A DNA stretch of 64,000 nt from an uncultured Bacteroides sp. (GTDB taxonomy: Bacteria; Bacteroidota; Bacteroidia; Bacteroidales; Bacteroidaceae). The notes beneath the pieces are model-generated. The model was not told the origin of the DNA. It saw only the letters and a list, made by a program, of their open reading frames with translations, and ran no database searches. The position numbers and the translations under genes were made by a program. Every line of letters begins with the position of its first letter. Position 1 is the stretch's first letter. Shown here piece by piece: positions 44,345 to 54,481 of the stretch. The stretch covers positions 248,001 to 312,000 of the forward strand of contig NZ_CAJULN010000001.1 of assembly GCF_910586915.1 (NCBI RefSeq), given 5' to 3'.

Positions 44345-46738
44345 TTAATAATTGCTCAGGTTATTTTCCGTAATCAGGTGCAGGTTTGCAGGAGCCTGCT
44401 CGTATCCTTTGCCGTTGATTTCCGCTTTTAACGCGTCAATCTGCTTTTGGGTGATAGTGAACTTTTTGTTTCCGTAGTCGTTCAGGTCCGTGTCTACGGG
44501 CGTCAGGAATCCCCATTTCTCGAAGAAGTCCAGCAAGTTGATTCCGGAGATGGCGCAAGCCTGCCGGACGAAGTCGAGTTGGTTCATTCCCTGGTTCTCG
44601 CCTTTGTCGCTCGGGCTTTCGTGTGTGCGGAAGTACTCGTAGAGATCATAATAGAAATCGGATTCGTAGCGCACATGATGCATATAGAGTTTCAGTTGCC
44701 AGAAAGGCACAAGCTGCGTTTCTCTGACTATGTCTGCTACTCCCGGCAGGCAGTGTGCACGTTTCCCGTCAACGATGAATGCGATGGCTGCTTCGTAGAT
44801 GTTCTTGAACGAACCGCTGATGGCTTGTCCGTTTTCATCCTTAGGCGTGCAGGAATCCACAAGTAGCTTGCATGGCTTGCCGAAAGACGTCTGTACGTAG
44901 AGCGAGTGGATGTTGTTGGTCACTTCGGTCGTTCCCGACCATTTGATGCCGGGGCGTGTCTGGTTGCAGTGTCCTACTTCGTGTGCAGGTCCCCAGCAAC
45001 GGTCGGCAAAGCGGTCGGGATTGCAGAACGGTTCCGCGTAGTAGTCGCTGGCGTTGTACACGGTGCGGTAGTCGGTAGCATTCGGACTTTTTGCCTTGTA
45101 GTCGATGCAGAAATGCATCCGGTTGTTGAACATCCGGTTGTATTTGACAAGCCCCATAAACTCTTCTTCCAGATAAACCAGGCGGTCGTAATTTTCGATA
45201 GTCCGGGTGATTTCCGTATTGTATTTCTTGAAATCGGATACTCTCCATGTGATGTGCGAGTACTTGCCCAGCACGTCGATGTCCTGATATGCTGCGTTGT
45301 CACGGATTGTAGCCCAGTCACTCTCTTTGTTTTTGGCTATGTCGAAATAACCGTTCACTTTGCCCATCGCAAAATGTATCTGTACGGTCTTCTCTTCTAC
45401 CAGTTTGCGGACGGTATTGTCTGCTTCGTCGAGTGTGAGCGGGAGCGCGTCGTTCACGTGGTTCAGCACGTAAATCAGGCCTCCTACTTCGGCAGTGATT
45501 TCATTGTATCCTTCCTCCAGGTCGTATGTTTTGAAGTTATTGTATCCCCCGTTCAGGTCTTGGATGATAAGGGAGATTTTTCCTCCTTTGTATATCTTTC
45601 CGACCAATACGGCCAGTTTCTCTCCGCTTTTGGCGTAAATACCGGTAGGATTGTCGCGCAGACTGTACTTTCCGGTTTTGTTGGCTGCTGCCATTATTGA
45701 CGGATGCTGATAGGGGCGGTAGCTTGCCAGGCGGTAAGATGAATCGTAGTCTCCGTTCAGAAGGGCAAGTCCCAATTCTTTCAGGTATTCGTTGGGAATT
45801 TGCTTGATTTGCTTTTCCGTTACGTTCGGTTTGAGTTGCGTACACATTGCGTCGGCAAATATCGAGTAGGGGTCGAACTTATGTGTACTGGCTTCGAAGA
45901 ATTCCATTTCTGCGCAACTTACCCTGTCCTCGTAGGCTTTGTTGATAACGAAACGTACTTTCTTTGCATGGGGTATGCCGTTGGATAGTTTCATGGTGAA
46001 AGGGGTAAGTACTCCGTTTCCCCTTTCATAGTTGCCTACTTCGGTAAACTCTTCCGGATGGTCGGAAGTGGATACTTCGACCGAAAACTTGTCGAACGCT
46101 CCCCATTTATTGCCCGAGTCTGTGCGTGGAGTATATACGATACTGTTCAGTGTGCTCCCCTCTTCCAGTTCGTAGGTGATGTAGAAAGGATAGGACACGG
46201 CTCCGAATTTGGAATTGAAATAAGTTTTCTTGTTTCCATCCCACGTCATGTTTAATGTCAATGGATTTCCATCACCGTCTTTGGAAGTTGTCTCTTCCGA
46301 TGTAGCTTCTCCGCCAACTACTTTGATGAGTTTGTCGGCAGTGCTGGGAGCTGCATCTTGAGTCACGCGGATGGTACATTTGTTTTGTGTGGCATAGGCA
46401 AGTGTCAGCGTGGTAGAGCGCTGCCGTTCGCGATATGAATATTCGGCCGATAAGATAAGCCGGTCATCTTCGATGGTGGCGGTGCACCATTCGTCTCCGT
46501 CGTCACTGAAAGAACAAGACACCAGTGAGAGGTCTGTCTCTTTGTCGAGTGTGAAATTACGTCGTTCTGTGCCTCCTTCATAGCTGAAACTGACCGCTTC
46601 CGTTGAGATGTCAATCCAGTTGCCGGGCAAAAGAACTTCGGTCTCCTTTTCATTGCTGCTGCATCCGACGAGAGAGAAAGAATACAAGACGGATAGCAGA
46701 AACAGGAAGTGTCGCTTATGTCTTTTTATATGTTTCAT
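44345..46738 (-). CDS. M60-family (enhancin-like) metalloprotease lipoprotein
   Basis: 797 residues: lipobox SLVGC, BACON-like domain (about 35-130), F5/8C/CBM32-like domain (about 140-285), linker, then the M60 catalytic domain (about 350-720). The zinc motif is intact: His586-Glu587-x-x-His590 (HEVGH) followed by Q593 and Glu605 (GTTEVTNN), the HExGHxxQ...E pattern of M60 gluzincins. The architecture matches B. thetaiotaomicron BT4244, a mucin O-glycopeptidase. It should cut O-glycosylated mucin backbone at the cell surface. It follows SusD in the operon after an 88-bp gap that holds a long hairpin. Confidence 0.9.
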   Translation of the reverse strand: MKHIKRHKRHFLFLLSVLYSFSLVGCSSNEKETEVLLPGNWIDISTEAVSFSYEGGTERRNFTLDKETDLSLVSCSFSDDGDEWCTATIEDDRLILSAEYSYRERQRSTTLTLAYATQNKCTIRVTQDAAPSTADKLIKVVGGEATSEETTSKDGDGNPLTLNMTWDGNKKTYFNSKFGAVSYPFYITYELEEGSTLNSIVYTPRTDSGNKWGAFDKFSVEVSTSDHPEEFTEVGNYERGNGVLTPFTMKLSNGIPHAKKVRFVINKAYEDRVSCAEMEFFEASTHKFDPYSIFADAMCTQLKPNVTEKQIKQIPNEYLKELGLALLNGDYDSSYRLASYRPYQHPSIMAAANKTGKYSLRDNPTGIYAKSGEKLAVLVGKIYKGGKISLIIQDLNGGYNNFKTYDLEEGYNEITAEVGGLIYVLNHVNDALPLTLDEADNTVRKLVEEKTVQIHFAMGKVNGYFDIAKNKESDWATIRDNAAYQDIDVLGKYSHITWRVSDFKKYNTEITRTIENYDRLVYLEEEFMGLVKYNRMFNNRMHFCIDYKAKSPNATDYRTVYNASDYYAEPFCNPDRFADRCWGPAHEVGHCNQTRPGIKWSGTTEVTNNIHSLYVQTSFGKPCKLLVDSCTPKDENGQAISGSFKNIYEAAIAFIVDGKRAHCLPGVADIVRETQLVPFWQLKLYMHHVRYESDFYYDLYEYFRTHESPSDKGENQGMNQLDFVRQACAISGINLLDFFEKWGFLTPVDTDLNDYGNKKFTITQKQIDALKAEINGKGYEQAPANLHLITENNLSNY

Positions 46739-46757
46739 AGTAACTTGTCTGATTTAG

Positions 46758-46820
46758 TTGTTTGTTGCAAATAAGGGTGTCCAAAGTGAGTTGAAGGATA
46801 CCCTTATTTACAACAAACAA
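46758..46820 (-). promoter_or_regulatory. Long intra-operon hairpin between susD and the M60 gene
   Basis: 25-nt arms (46758-46782 and 46796-46820) pair around a 13-nt loop. In the minus-strand RNA 23 positions are Watson-Crick, one is G-U and one is A-C. No U-tract follows, so it is not a standard terminator. It could stabilise the upstream SusC/SusD message or reduce read-through into the protease gene. Confidence 0.8.
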
Positions 46821-46826
46821 TCAATT

Positions 46827-48812
46827 TTACCATAATGGGTTCTGTACGAAGAGCTTGCTCTTTTGTACTTCGTTGTATGGCACCGGATATAACAACATAG
46901 CACGGTTCCATGCTCTCGTTTCGATGTTCACACGGTTGTAGAACGAACCGGCACCTATCCGGTTTGCCTTAGGAGATTGCATATCCATACCTGTGCGGAA
47001 CAACTGCTGGTCGCGTTTGTTGTTGGCATCATCGGCTGTCATCCAGCGACGTATGTCGAAGTAACGCTGTCCTTCGCAGAACAACTCTACCTGGCGTTCT
47101 CTTTGTATTGCCCAGCGTTGTTTTTCCTGGTCGCCGATGATGTTCTTCTTGCCTTCGTCGGCAAGTTCCTGATAGCCGGGGATACCAGCTCTTTTGCGAA
47201 CTTTGTCAAGGTAAGTGATGACTTTCGTATCACTTGGGTCGATTTCGTTGCAGACTTCTGCGTAGTACAGATAGAAATCAGCCAGACGGAGCAGGATAGA
47301 CGGGCGTGCCCATTGTTTGACTACGGCAGGTCTGTTCTTGCCTGAATCTGCCGCACGGGTGTAATACTGCAAACTGCGGTATTTGAATTTGTAGAGCATA
47401 TAGCCTGTGTACGGATTTTCCGCCTTCGAGCGGTCGTTGCCTTCTCCTTTGGCAAATCCTACCGTATAGTCGGCTTTGTTCTGTGGCTGTACGTGCCAAC
47501 TTTTACCTTCATAGGTGACGGCTGCATAGAAACGCGGCTCTCTGTTGTGATACATATTGTAGATGTCCTTGTCGGTGCGTTGGTCTTCGTTGCACACGTT
47601 TTTCCAGTCACCGAATCCGTCCTCTTTGTATCCACTATTCAGGTCATCTATTTCAAGTCCGTTGTTCATAAAGAATGCATCTACGCTTTCCTGAAATACT
47701 CCGACGTTACCGAATGAATTGCTTGAATACAAATCTCGCGGATTGGTACGTGGCTCCATATTGGTGCTGACGCTGTAGTAATGGTTGTAAGGTCCTGCCC
47801 AGATGATTTCATCGGTATAATACTGGTAAAGCTCGTAAATGGATAAATTGGCATCACCTGTTTTCGACTCATACAGTGCATAACCTTTCTCTTCGGCGAA
47901 GTTCAGGAACTCTTCCAATCTTCTTTTGGCGATTTTCCATTTTTCCGGATCGTAGTCGGGGAATAAACGTTCGCCGTCGTGATTGGTGAGGCTAAGTGCT
48001 TCCGTATATTTTCCGTTGAATAGAGGAGAGGCAGCATATACCCATAACTTTGCTCTCAGTGCCAGTGCCGTAGCCTTTGTGGGACGTACCATTTCCGCCA
48101 AATTGTATTTGTCGTTGTTATGGTCGGTATGGTCTGTCGGAGTTGTATTGAAAGTTGTTTCGGGCAAGTAGCCTGATTCGATAACTTCTTCCAAAAGTTG
48201 GTCGATATGGTTCACAAGTTTGTCTACCGGAGCACGTGCATAGTCAATCTGATTCTGGTCTTCCGGGTCGGCAATTTCTGTGACGATGGGTACCGGACCG
48301 TACAGCTCGAACAAAGAGAAGTAGCTGTATGCCATCAGGAATTTGGCTTCGGCCTTCATTCTGTTCACGTCTTCTTCCGAGAGATAATCAACGCCGCCGC
48401 TTTCATTCGGGTCGCCCAGCGGTTTTGCATTTTCCAGGAAAATCATGGCTTGGCGAATGTAGATGTAGCATCTCCACCAGCGATGGAAAGGAGCCGTGTT
48501 TGATGTGAATCCGTTGGGCAGTGCTGTATAAGCAGAGCCCTGACGTGCCGTGATTTCACCGGCCAGCAAGTTCCATCCACCTGTGAATGCACCAGTGTTG
48601 GAATTGACTCCCAATCCCATTTCAGAGTAATCGGAGATGACGTTGAATGTGTTTTTGTGCCATCTTTCCATATAGCCTTTGTTGTTGAATACAGCTTCTT
48701 TGTCGATTACGTCTGCCAACTCTTTCGATACGTCCAGATAGTCTGCACAGGAAGAAAAACAGTTTATTAACCCGCAGCCAATGAGTGAATAGAGTATATT
48801 TTTGATTTTCAT
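46827..48812 (-). CDS. SusD-family outer-membrane glycan-binding lipoprotein
   Basis: 661 residues with a lipoprotein signal (INCFSSC) and SusD features: ELADVIDKEAVFNNKGYMERWHKNTFN at the N-terminus, RMKAEAKFLMAYSYFSLFELYGPVPIV, and the C-terminal REVELFCEGQRYFDIRRWMT-like block, ending LLYPVPYNEVQKSKLFVQNPLW. It begins 20 bp after the STN-type SusC (48833-52228), forming its pair. From the surrounding enzymes (fucosidase, GH2, M60) the ligand is probably a mucin-type glycan or glycopeptide; this is inference. Confidence 0.95.
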   Translation of the reverse strand: MKIKNILYSLIGCGLINCFSSCADYLDVSKELADVIDKEAVFNNKGYMERWHKNTFNVISDYSEMGLGVNSNTGAFTGGWNLLAGEITARQGSAYTALPNGFTSNTAPFHRWWRCYIYIRQAMIFLENAKPLGDPNESGGVDYLSEEDVNRMKAEAKFLMAYSYFSLFELYGPVPIVTEIADPEDQNQIDYARAPVDKLVNHIDQLLEEVIESGYLPETTFNTTPTDHTDHNNDKYNLAEMVRPTKATALALRAKLWVYAASPLFNGKYTEALSLTNHDGERLFPDYDPEKWKIAKRRLEEFLNFAEEKGYALYESKTGDANLSIYELYQYYTDEIIWAGPYNHYYSVSTNMEPRTNPRDLYSSNSFGNVGVFQESVDAFFMNNGLEIDDLNSGYKEDGFGDWKNVCNEDQRTDKDIYNMYHNREPRFYAAVTYEGKSWHVQPQNKADYTVGFAKGEGNDRSKAENPYTGYMLYKFKYRSLQYYTRAADSGKNRPAVVKQWARPSILLRLADFYLYYAEVCNEIDPSDTKVITYLDKVRKRAGIPGYQELADEGKKNIIGDQEKQRWAIQRERQVELFCEGQRYFDIRRWMTADDANNKRDQQLFRTGMDMQSPKANRIGAGSFYNRVNIETRAWNRAMLLYPVPYNEVQKSKLFVQNPLW

Positions 48813-48832
48813 AATTCTGTTTTGGTTTTTAA

Positions 48833-51800
48833 TTAAAATGCAACTTCAAGTCCCATAGTCCAAGTTCCGCAAATCGGATATTTGGAACCTGATGAACTGT
48901 CTCCCAATTCCGGGTCCCACATCTTGATATGATCCCATACGGCAAGATTGGTTCCTTGAACGTAAATTCTCAGGTTTGACATCTTTAGTCTTTGAATCAG
49001 TTTCTTATCAAATTGATAACCTACTTCCACATTCTTCAGACGCAGGAAGCTGGCATCGCGATACCACCACGTACTTTTTTCGTTGTTGTGGGTGAAACGG
49101 TTGGCGTGCGTACGCGGATACATGACATTCTGGTTGAAAGGATCGGCGGCTGTCCATCGGTCCATAGCTTCTGCACGTGCGGAAGAACTGTCTACACCGT
49201 TATAGAACGGAATGAAGTTGGATGTTTTTGCCAGCAAGTTTGTAGATGCTTTTGCAACTCCCTGGAAGAAGATACCTGCAAAGAAACCTTTGTAATCGAT
49301 GTTCAGGCCGAAACCGTAGACAATCTGGGGATTGTTGGGGTATAGCCCGTTTTTATATCCCATATCGTTGGCATCAATCGAACCGTCGTTGTTCAAGTCT
49401 TTGTATTTGATGTCGCCGGGAGCTACCTTTGCCGCAGGTTTGGGAAGCCCTTCTTTCAGTGTGTATGTATATCCGCCCTGTCCGTTTGAAGTGATATAGA
49501 AGTCGTTGGGAGTGTACAGTCCTTCGGCGATGTAAACCTTCGGTTGTCCGATCGGATTGCCGGTGTAGTACATATAATCTTCTACTTGTTCAATTTCATC
49601 ATACTCTGTAATTTTATTCTTGGCGTATGTGAAGTTACCTCTGGCAGACAGATTCAGCTTTCCGATGCTTTGTTTCAGAATGACACTTCCGTCAAATCCT
49701 TTGTTGGATGTCTTACCGTAATTTTGGTAAGGATTCTCCCGATAACCCAATACGGTAGGGATGGTCTTACGTTGCAACAGGATTTGTTCGCGAGTGTTGG
49801 AGAAATAGTCTACAGAGATATCTACGCGACCACGGAAAAGCCCTAAGTCGATACCATAGTTCGACTTGTACTCTTTTTCCCAAGTCAATGAGGGAGCGGC
49901 AAATAAGTCTTCAACGATACCGTTCTTGGAAGGGCCGTCCTTACCGCCACTTGTACCTAACGTCATACCGTAGTCGTAGCCTAAGTCGCCTGTGCTCAAT
50001 TGTTCGCGATAAGCGAAACGGTCGCCGCTGATAGCGTCGTTACCTGTAACACCATATGAAGCTCTCAGTTTCAGTTTGCTGATGACATTTTCGATGTTGT
50101 TTTTCTGCATAAATTTCTCATGGCTGATATACCAGGCACCGCCGATAGCAGGGAAAATACCCCAGCGATGTCCTGCCGAGAAGTTTTCACTACCGGATGC
50201 ACCGAAGCTGGCTTCCAACATATAACGGCTGTCGTAACCGTAGGATGCACGACCTACTACGTTCTGTTTTCTATAAGGCAATGAAGTGCCCATATATTGT
50301 GTCTCTTTCTGGTTATACAAAACCATAGCAGTAAGATCATGCTTTTGGGCAAATGTGCGTTTATAGTTTAATGAACCTTCAATATAGATTTTTTTCTTTC
50401 CACCGGTGGCGGTTACTGACATATCACCCAGTTTACTTCCTTCGTTGACTGTTATAAATTGCAGTGAGTTGTCTTCGTTGCGTCCGGTTGCAAAGACGGT
50501 GCGTGCCGTTTTTGAACGCAATGAAGTAGAGTAGAAATCGGCATCAAAACTGATGCTTCCCTTGATGGATAGTCCGTCGGTAATAAAATCGAGTTTCTGT
50601 TCCAGGGTTACTTTACTTTGGAAGGCTGCATCCCATCTTTTTGAATATCCTGAATGGTTCAGCAGGTTGTACGGGTTGTAACGGTTGGTAGCTGCTCCTT
50701 GAGGATCGGCAAGCGAACCGTCGGAATAGTACATCGGAACCAAATGTGTCGGGAACAGTGTGATAGCACTGAATATACCGTCGGAACTATAGTTCGGGTT
50801 GTTTTTCGTTTTATACTGTCCGCTCATGTCCACAGACAACTTGGTAGTGGATGTGATATCCATATCAATGTTAGAGCGCAGGTTGTATCTTTGCAGACCG
50901 ATGTTGGCATCATACTCTTCTACCGTATTTGATTGGAAGATACCGTCTTCCGAATAATATGCTCCCGAAACAAAGAACCGTGTCTTTTCCGAACCACCTC
51001 TGAAGTTAATAGTATATCGCTGGTTGTGAGTGTTTTTTGCCAATAAGTCTGTCCAGTCTACGCTGGGATACAGGTCACGGTCTGCTCCGGTACGGTATTT
51101 CTCAAGAATATCCTGTGAGTAACTGCCGTTATATTCGTTAAGGAAACCGGGATTTCCTGCTTCGTTCCATTCTCCTTCGTTGTAGAGAGACAGATAATTG
51201 TATGCATCCAGCAATTCCGGCATACGAGTAGGAGTAACAACACTATATTGAGCATTGAAACTGACTTTCGTCTTTTGGGCGGCACCACGTTTGGAAGTAA
51301 TCAATACAACACCGTTGGCACCTTCTGCTCCATACACGGCAGTAGCGGCAGCATCTTTCAGAACGGAGAAGGATTCGATTTCATCCACATCAATGTCATT
51401 CATATCACGTGGCACTCCGTCGACCAATACCAATGGATTGGTTCCTCCGGCATACGAACTTTGACCGCGAATCCAAAACGCGGCATCGTCATTGCCAGGT
51501 TCTCCACTACGCTGAATGGCAATTACACCGGCTATTTGTCCGGAAATTGAGTTTGCCAGACTTCGGGTTGGTATGGCAATGTCTGCCGGTTTCAGCGAGT
51601 TGACCGATGCTACTACGCTCTCTTTCTTCTGCTGTCCGTAACCTACAACCACAACGTCGTCCAGATTTATATTAGACTCTGCCAACGTGACGTTCATGAC
51701 ATTCTCTTTTTTTACTTTCTGTTCAAGACTCTTATAGCCGATGTAGCGAAACTCCAGTGTTTCACCCTCTTTGGCTTGAATAGAGTACTTACCATCAATA

Positions 51801-52228
51801 TCGGTCAATGCACCGTTGATGGTTCCTTTTACCAATACGGTAGCTCCGATTATCGGTTCTCCCGTTTCATCTTTAACGATACCGGTAATGTTTTTGCTTT
51901 TTCCTTTCTTTACATTCTCAACTTCTTTGGTCGATAGTATAATCTGCTGTTTTTGAAAGCGGAACGCAACATTCGTTGGTTCAAACATTGTGCATAGTGC
52001 CAGACGTATTTCCTCATTCTGGACGCTCAGGCTGACTTGTTGTTTGATGTCCGTTTCTGTCACATCATACGAAAAGGTGTACTTGGAGACTTTTTCTATT
52101 TGCTCCATTGCATCTTTTAACGGGATATTCTGAAAAGAAATACTAATCTTTTCCGTGCCGCTTTGCGCTGCTATTCCTAAGGCAAAGAGACTAAAAAAAA
52201 TAAAGAAAAAATATTTTCTGATTTCCAT
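48833..52228 (-). CDS. SusC-family TonB-dependent transporter with N-terminal STN domain
   Basis: 1131 residues: signal peptide (ends GIAAQ), STN/secretin signalling domain (about 28-95: ISISFQNIPLKDAMEQIEKVS...QQIILSTKEV), CarboxypepD_reg-like domain (about 113-190), plug (SVLKDAAATAVYGAEGANGV near 290), barrel ending GLEVAF. STN domains relay ligand binding to an inner-membrane anti-sigma factor that frees an ECF sigma. No sigma/anti-sigma pair is encoded in this window, so the regulator is either outside it or lost. The gene lies 125 bp after GH2 and pairs with the SusD at 46827. Confidence 0.96.
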   Translation of the reverse strand: MEIRKYFFFIFFSLFALGIAAQSGTEKISISFQNIPLKDAMEQIEKVSKYTFSYDVTETDIKQQVSLSVQNEEIRLALCTMFEPTNVAFRFQKQQIILSTKEVENVKKGKSKNITGIVKDETGEPIIGATVLVKGTINGALTDIDGKYSIQAKEGETLEFRYIGYKSLEQKVKKENVMNVTLAESNINLDDVVVVGYGQQKKESVVASVNSLKPADIAIPTRSLANSISGQIAGVIAIQRSGEPGNDDAAFWIRGQSSYAGGTNPLVLVDGVPRDMNDIDVDEIESFSVLKDAAATAVYGAEGANGVVLITSKRGAAQKTKVSFNAQYSVVTPTRMPELLDAYNYLSLYNEGEWNEAGNPGFLNEYNGSYSQDILEKYRTGADRDLYPSVDWTDLLAKNTHNQRYTINFRGGSEKTRFFVSGAYYSEDGIFQSNTVEEYDANIGLQRYNLRSNIDMDITSTTKLSVDMSGQYKTKNNPNYSSDGIFSAITLFPTHLVPMYYSDGSLADPQGAATNRYNPYNLLNHSGYSKRWDAAFQSKVTLEQKLDFITDGLSIKGSISFDADFYSTSLRSKTARTVFATGRNEDNSLQFITVNEGSKLGDMSVTATGGKKKIYIEGSLNYKRTFAQKHDLTAMVLYNQKETQYMGTSLPYRKQNVVGRASYGYDSRYMLEASFGASGSENFSAGHRWGIFPAIGGAWYISHEKFMQKNNIENVISKLKLRASYGVTGNDAISGDRFAYREQLSTGDLGYDYGMTLGTSGGKDGPSKNGIVEDLFAAPSLTWEKEYKSNYGIDLGLFRGRVDISVDYFSNTREQILLQRKTIPTVLGYRENPYQNYGKTSNKGFDGSVILKQSIGKLNLSARGNFTYAKNKITEYDEIEQVEDYMYYTGNPIGQPKVYIAEGLYTPNDFYITSNGQGGYTYTLKEGLPKPAAKVAPGDIKYKDLNNDGSIDANDMGYKNGLYPNNPQIVYGFGLNIDYKGFFAGIFFQGVAKASTNLLAKTSNFIPFYNGVDSSSARAEAMDRWTAADPFNQNVMYPRTHANRFTHNNEKSTWWYRDASFLRLKNVEVGYQFDKKLIQRLKMSNLRIYVQGTNLAVWDHIKMWDPELGDSSSGSKYPICGTWTMGLEVAF

Positions 52229-52353
52229 AAGTTATTTAGATAATTATTTAAGTGTTAAAAACATACTATTTATTGATTGGTGTAGGTTTACTTCATAGGC
52301 ATTGTTTTTTAGAATGTTAATATACTATGTTGTTTATTCTCTTGTGCAGGGGG

Positions 52354-54462
52354 TTACCATCCCGAATGCTCGTGCTTGTTTTCGCTTGAATCGGCATTTC
52401 GTCTTTTTTCTCCCGTGTAGTTCCATTTAATTTCATCCGTGTACTCTTTTCCGTTGTGTGTCGTGACGGCTTTGATGATGTTTTCTCCCTGTTGCAATAC
52501 AACATTGTCGAAAACATAATGTACGTCGGTATATCCCTTGCGGATACCGTTCAGTTCTTGTCCGTTTAGATACACCTTCGGAGTACCGATGTTGGAATAT
52601 ACGGTCACAGAAGTCTGTTTACGTTCGCGGTCGGTATTGCGGCGCTGGGTAAGGTAGAGAACCGGAGATTCACTCCAGTTGGCTTTGTACCAGTAGTAGG
52701 AGTCTTTCTTTGTTTTCCGGTCGAAAGTTATCAGCCCCTTCAAGTTGCGGGCAGGTACGCCGCCACGGCTCCACATGGGAACGGCAAAGTCGAACATATT
52801 CCAAAGATAGGACGCGATGATATAAGGATGCTGTGCGATGACGCCCCACTGGTATTCGTGAGTTTTGGTTTGGAATGTTTCCGGATAAAACGGTTTGCCC
52901 CAGTTCAGGGCATCGCCGAGGTATTCGGTTTGGTGCGTTAGGTTAGCATCCGCACCGTATTCGGTCAACATCAGTTTTTGCCACGGATATTTTTCTTCCA
53001 GGTTTTTCACCCACGGTTCGATGTCTTGTATTTTTTTCTCGTACCATCCGAAATATCGGTTCATTCCCTGAATATCCGTGTTTTGGTTTATTGCATGATC
53101 GGCATGGCCGTAGCCGTTTACTGCTACTGTAAAGCGGTCGGGGTCTTCCGTCTTTGCCAAGTCGTGAAGAGTCTGTGTCAGTCCGGAGGTGTATTCGTGG
53201 GGATGATACACTTCGTTGTGCAGTCCCCATACGTAGATGGAGGGATGGTTGAAACTCTGGCGAATCATTTCGCGGAGTTGAGACTGTGCGTTTTCAGATT
53301 CATATCCTGTCACACGGTTGACAAACGGGATTTCAGCCCAAATCACCAGTCCCAACGAGTCGCAACGGGAATAGAGATAATCCGATTGCTGGTAGTGGGC
53401 AAAACGGACGGTAGTAGCGCCGATGTCCATGGTTTGTTCCAGGTCGAAATCATGCTCTTTGTTAGAGAGCGCACTTCCCAGTTCCCACCAGTCCTGATGG
53501 CGGGTTACGCCATACATGGGATATTTTTCGCCGTTCAGGTAGAAACCTTTTCCGGCAACTATCTCGTATTTACGTACACCTAAAGGTTGGATAACCTCGT
53601 CAATGACTTCTCCATCCGCCAACAGACGCGAAACGACCTTATACAAATAAGGGTCTTTGCGCCCTTGCCAAAGATGGGGCTTATTCAGTTTGAGAGTAGA
53701 GACATAGGTCTGTGTGCCTTGCGGAGTAAGTACCAAAGGCAGACGCTGGGAGGTTACTTTTTTTCCTTCCTGTGTATAGAGACTGTTTTCCAGCACGAGG
53801 TTGGCGGGGGTAAGGCTACCGTTGTCCAGCTTTACTTTTATGCGGATGTCGGCCGAATGTTTCGATACGTTCTTTTGCGTGATGTATACTCCCGGAGATG
53901 CACAGTCGGTAACGGTGATATTGTTTTGCTCTGTTACGATAAGCCATACCGGGCGGTAAATACCGCCATATACACCAAACAGGCTGTGGTTTACGGGGAT
54001 GACGTCCGGACGTGAGGCATTGTCCGCTTTTACCAAAATCTCATTCTCGGTACCCAATTTCAGGGCAGTGCCGATTTCAAAGGCAAAAGCACTGTAACCT
54101 CCTTTGTGGGTTCCGACAAGTTTGCCATTGACATACACTTCGGTGTTTGTGCCTACGCCCTCGAAGCGAAGAAAAACACGTTTCCCTTGCAAGTCTTTAC
54201 CGAAGAATTGTGTTTTCTTGTAATACCCTGTGCCCGCATAGAAGGAGGCTGTTTTAACCTGCATATCTTTGGCATTCCATGTGTGGGGCAGGGTTACAGT
54301 TTCCCATTTCCCATTCCATTGAGCAGCGGCTTGGGACGGTTCTTCTGAAAAAGGACCACGTTTGAATGACCATCCTTCGTTGAAGGAGGTTACTTCGCGG
54401 GCAGCAAGAGAAAAGAACTGTCCGAATAATATCAATAAGATGAATACAAATCTGGTTTTCAT
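52354..54462 (-). CDS. GH2 family glycosidase, probable beta-galactosidase
   Basis: 702 residues with a signal peptide (ends SLAAR), the GH2 jelly-roll (FNEGWSFKRG ... YYKKTQFFGKDLQGKRVFLRFEGV), Ig-like domain, and TIM barrel. Acid/base Glu417 (GLHNEVYH) and nucleophile Glu501 (LMLTEYGADA) are in place, with the GVTRHQDWW block where LacZ-type enzymes have GVNRHE. At 702 residues it lacks the C-terminal domains of large LacZ enzymes. The NxK motif of beta-glucuronidases is not apparent, favouring galactosidase, though other GH2 activities are possible. It starts 19 bp after the GH29 stop, so the two are cotranscribed. Confidence 0.9.
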   Translation of the reverse strand: MKTRFVFILLILFGQFFSLAAREVTSFNEGWSFKRGPFSEEPSQAAAQWNGKWETVTLPHTWNAKDMQVKTASFYAGTGYYKKTQFFGKDLQGKRVFLRFEGVGTNTEVYVNGKLVGTHKGGYSAFAFEIGTALKLGTENEILVKADNASRPDVIPVNHSLFGVYGGIYRPVWLIVTEQNNITVTDCASPGVYITQKNVSKHSADIRIKVKLDNGSLTPANLVLENSLYTQEGKKVTSQRLPLVLTPQGTQTYVSTLKLNKPHLWQGRKDPYLYKVVSRLLADGEVIDEVIQPLGVRKYEIVAGKGFYLNGEKYPMYGVTRHQDWWELGSALSNKEHDFDLEQTMDIGATTVRFAHYQQSDYLYSRCDSLGLVIWAEIPFVNRVTGYESENAQSQLREMIRQSFNHPSIYVWGLHNEVYHPHEYTSGLTQTLHDLAKTEDPDRFTVAVNGYGHADHAINQNTDIQGMNRYFGWYEKKIQDIEPWVKNLEEKYPWQKLMLTEYGADANLTHQTEYLGDALNWGKPFYPETFQTKTHEYQWGVIAQHPYIIASYLWNMFDFAVPMWSRGGVPARNLKGLITFDRKTKKDSYYWYKANWSESPVLYLTQRRNTDRERKQTSVTVYSNIGTPKVYLNGQELNGIRKGYTDVHYVFDNVVLQQGENIIKAVTTHNGKEYTDEIKWNYTGEKRRNADSSENKHEHSGW

Positions 54463-54481
54463 GTTTTAATCTTCTTTGGGT

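Noticed and set aside
46758..46820. Intrinsic transcription terminator
   Set aside because: The stem is strong, but no U-tract follows on either strand and the genes on both sides look like one operon.
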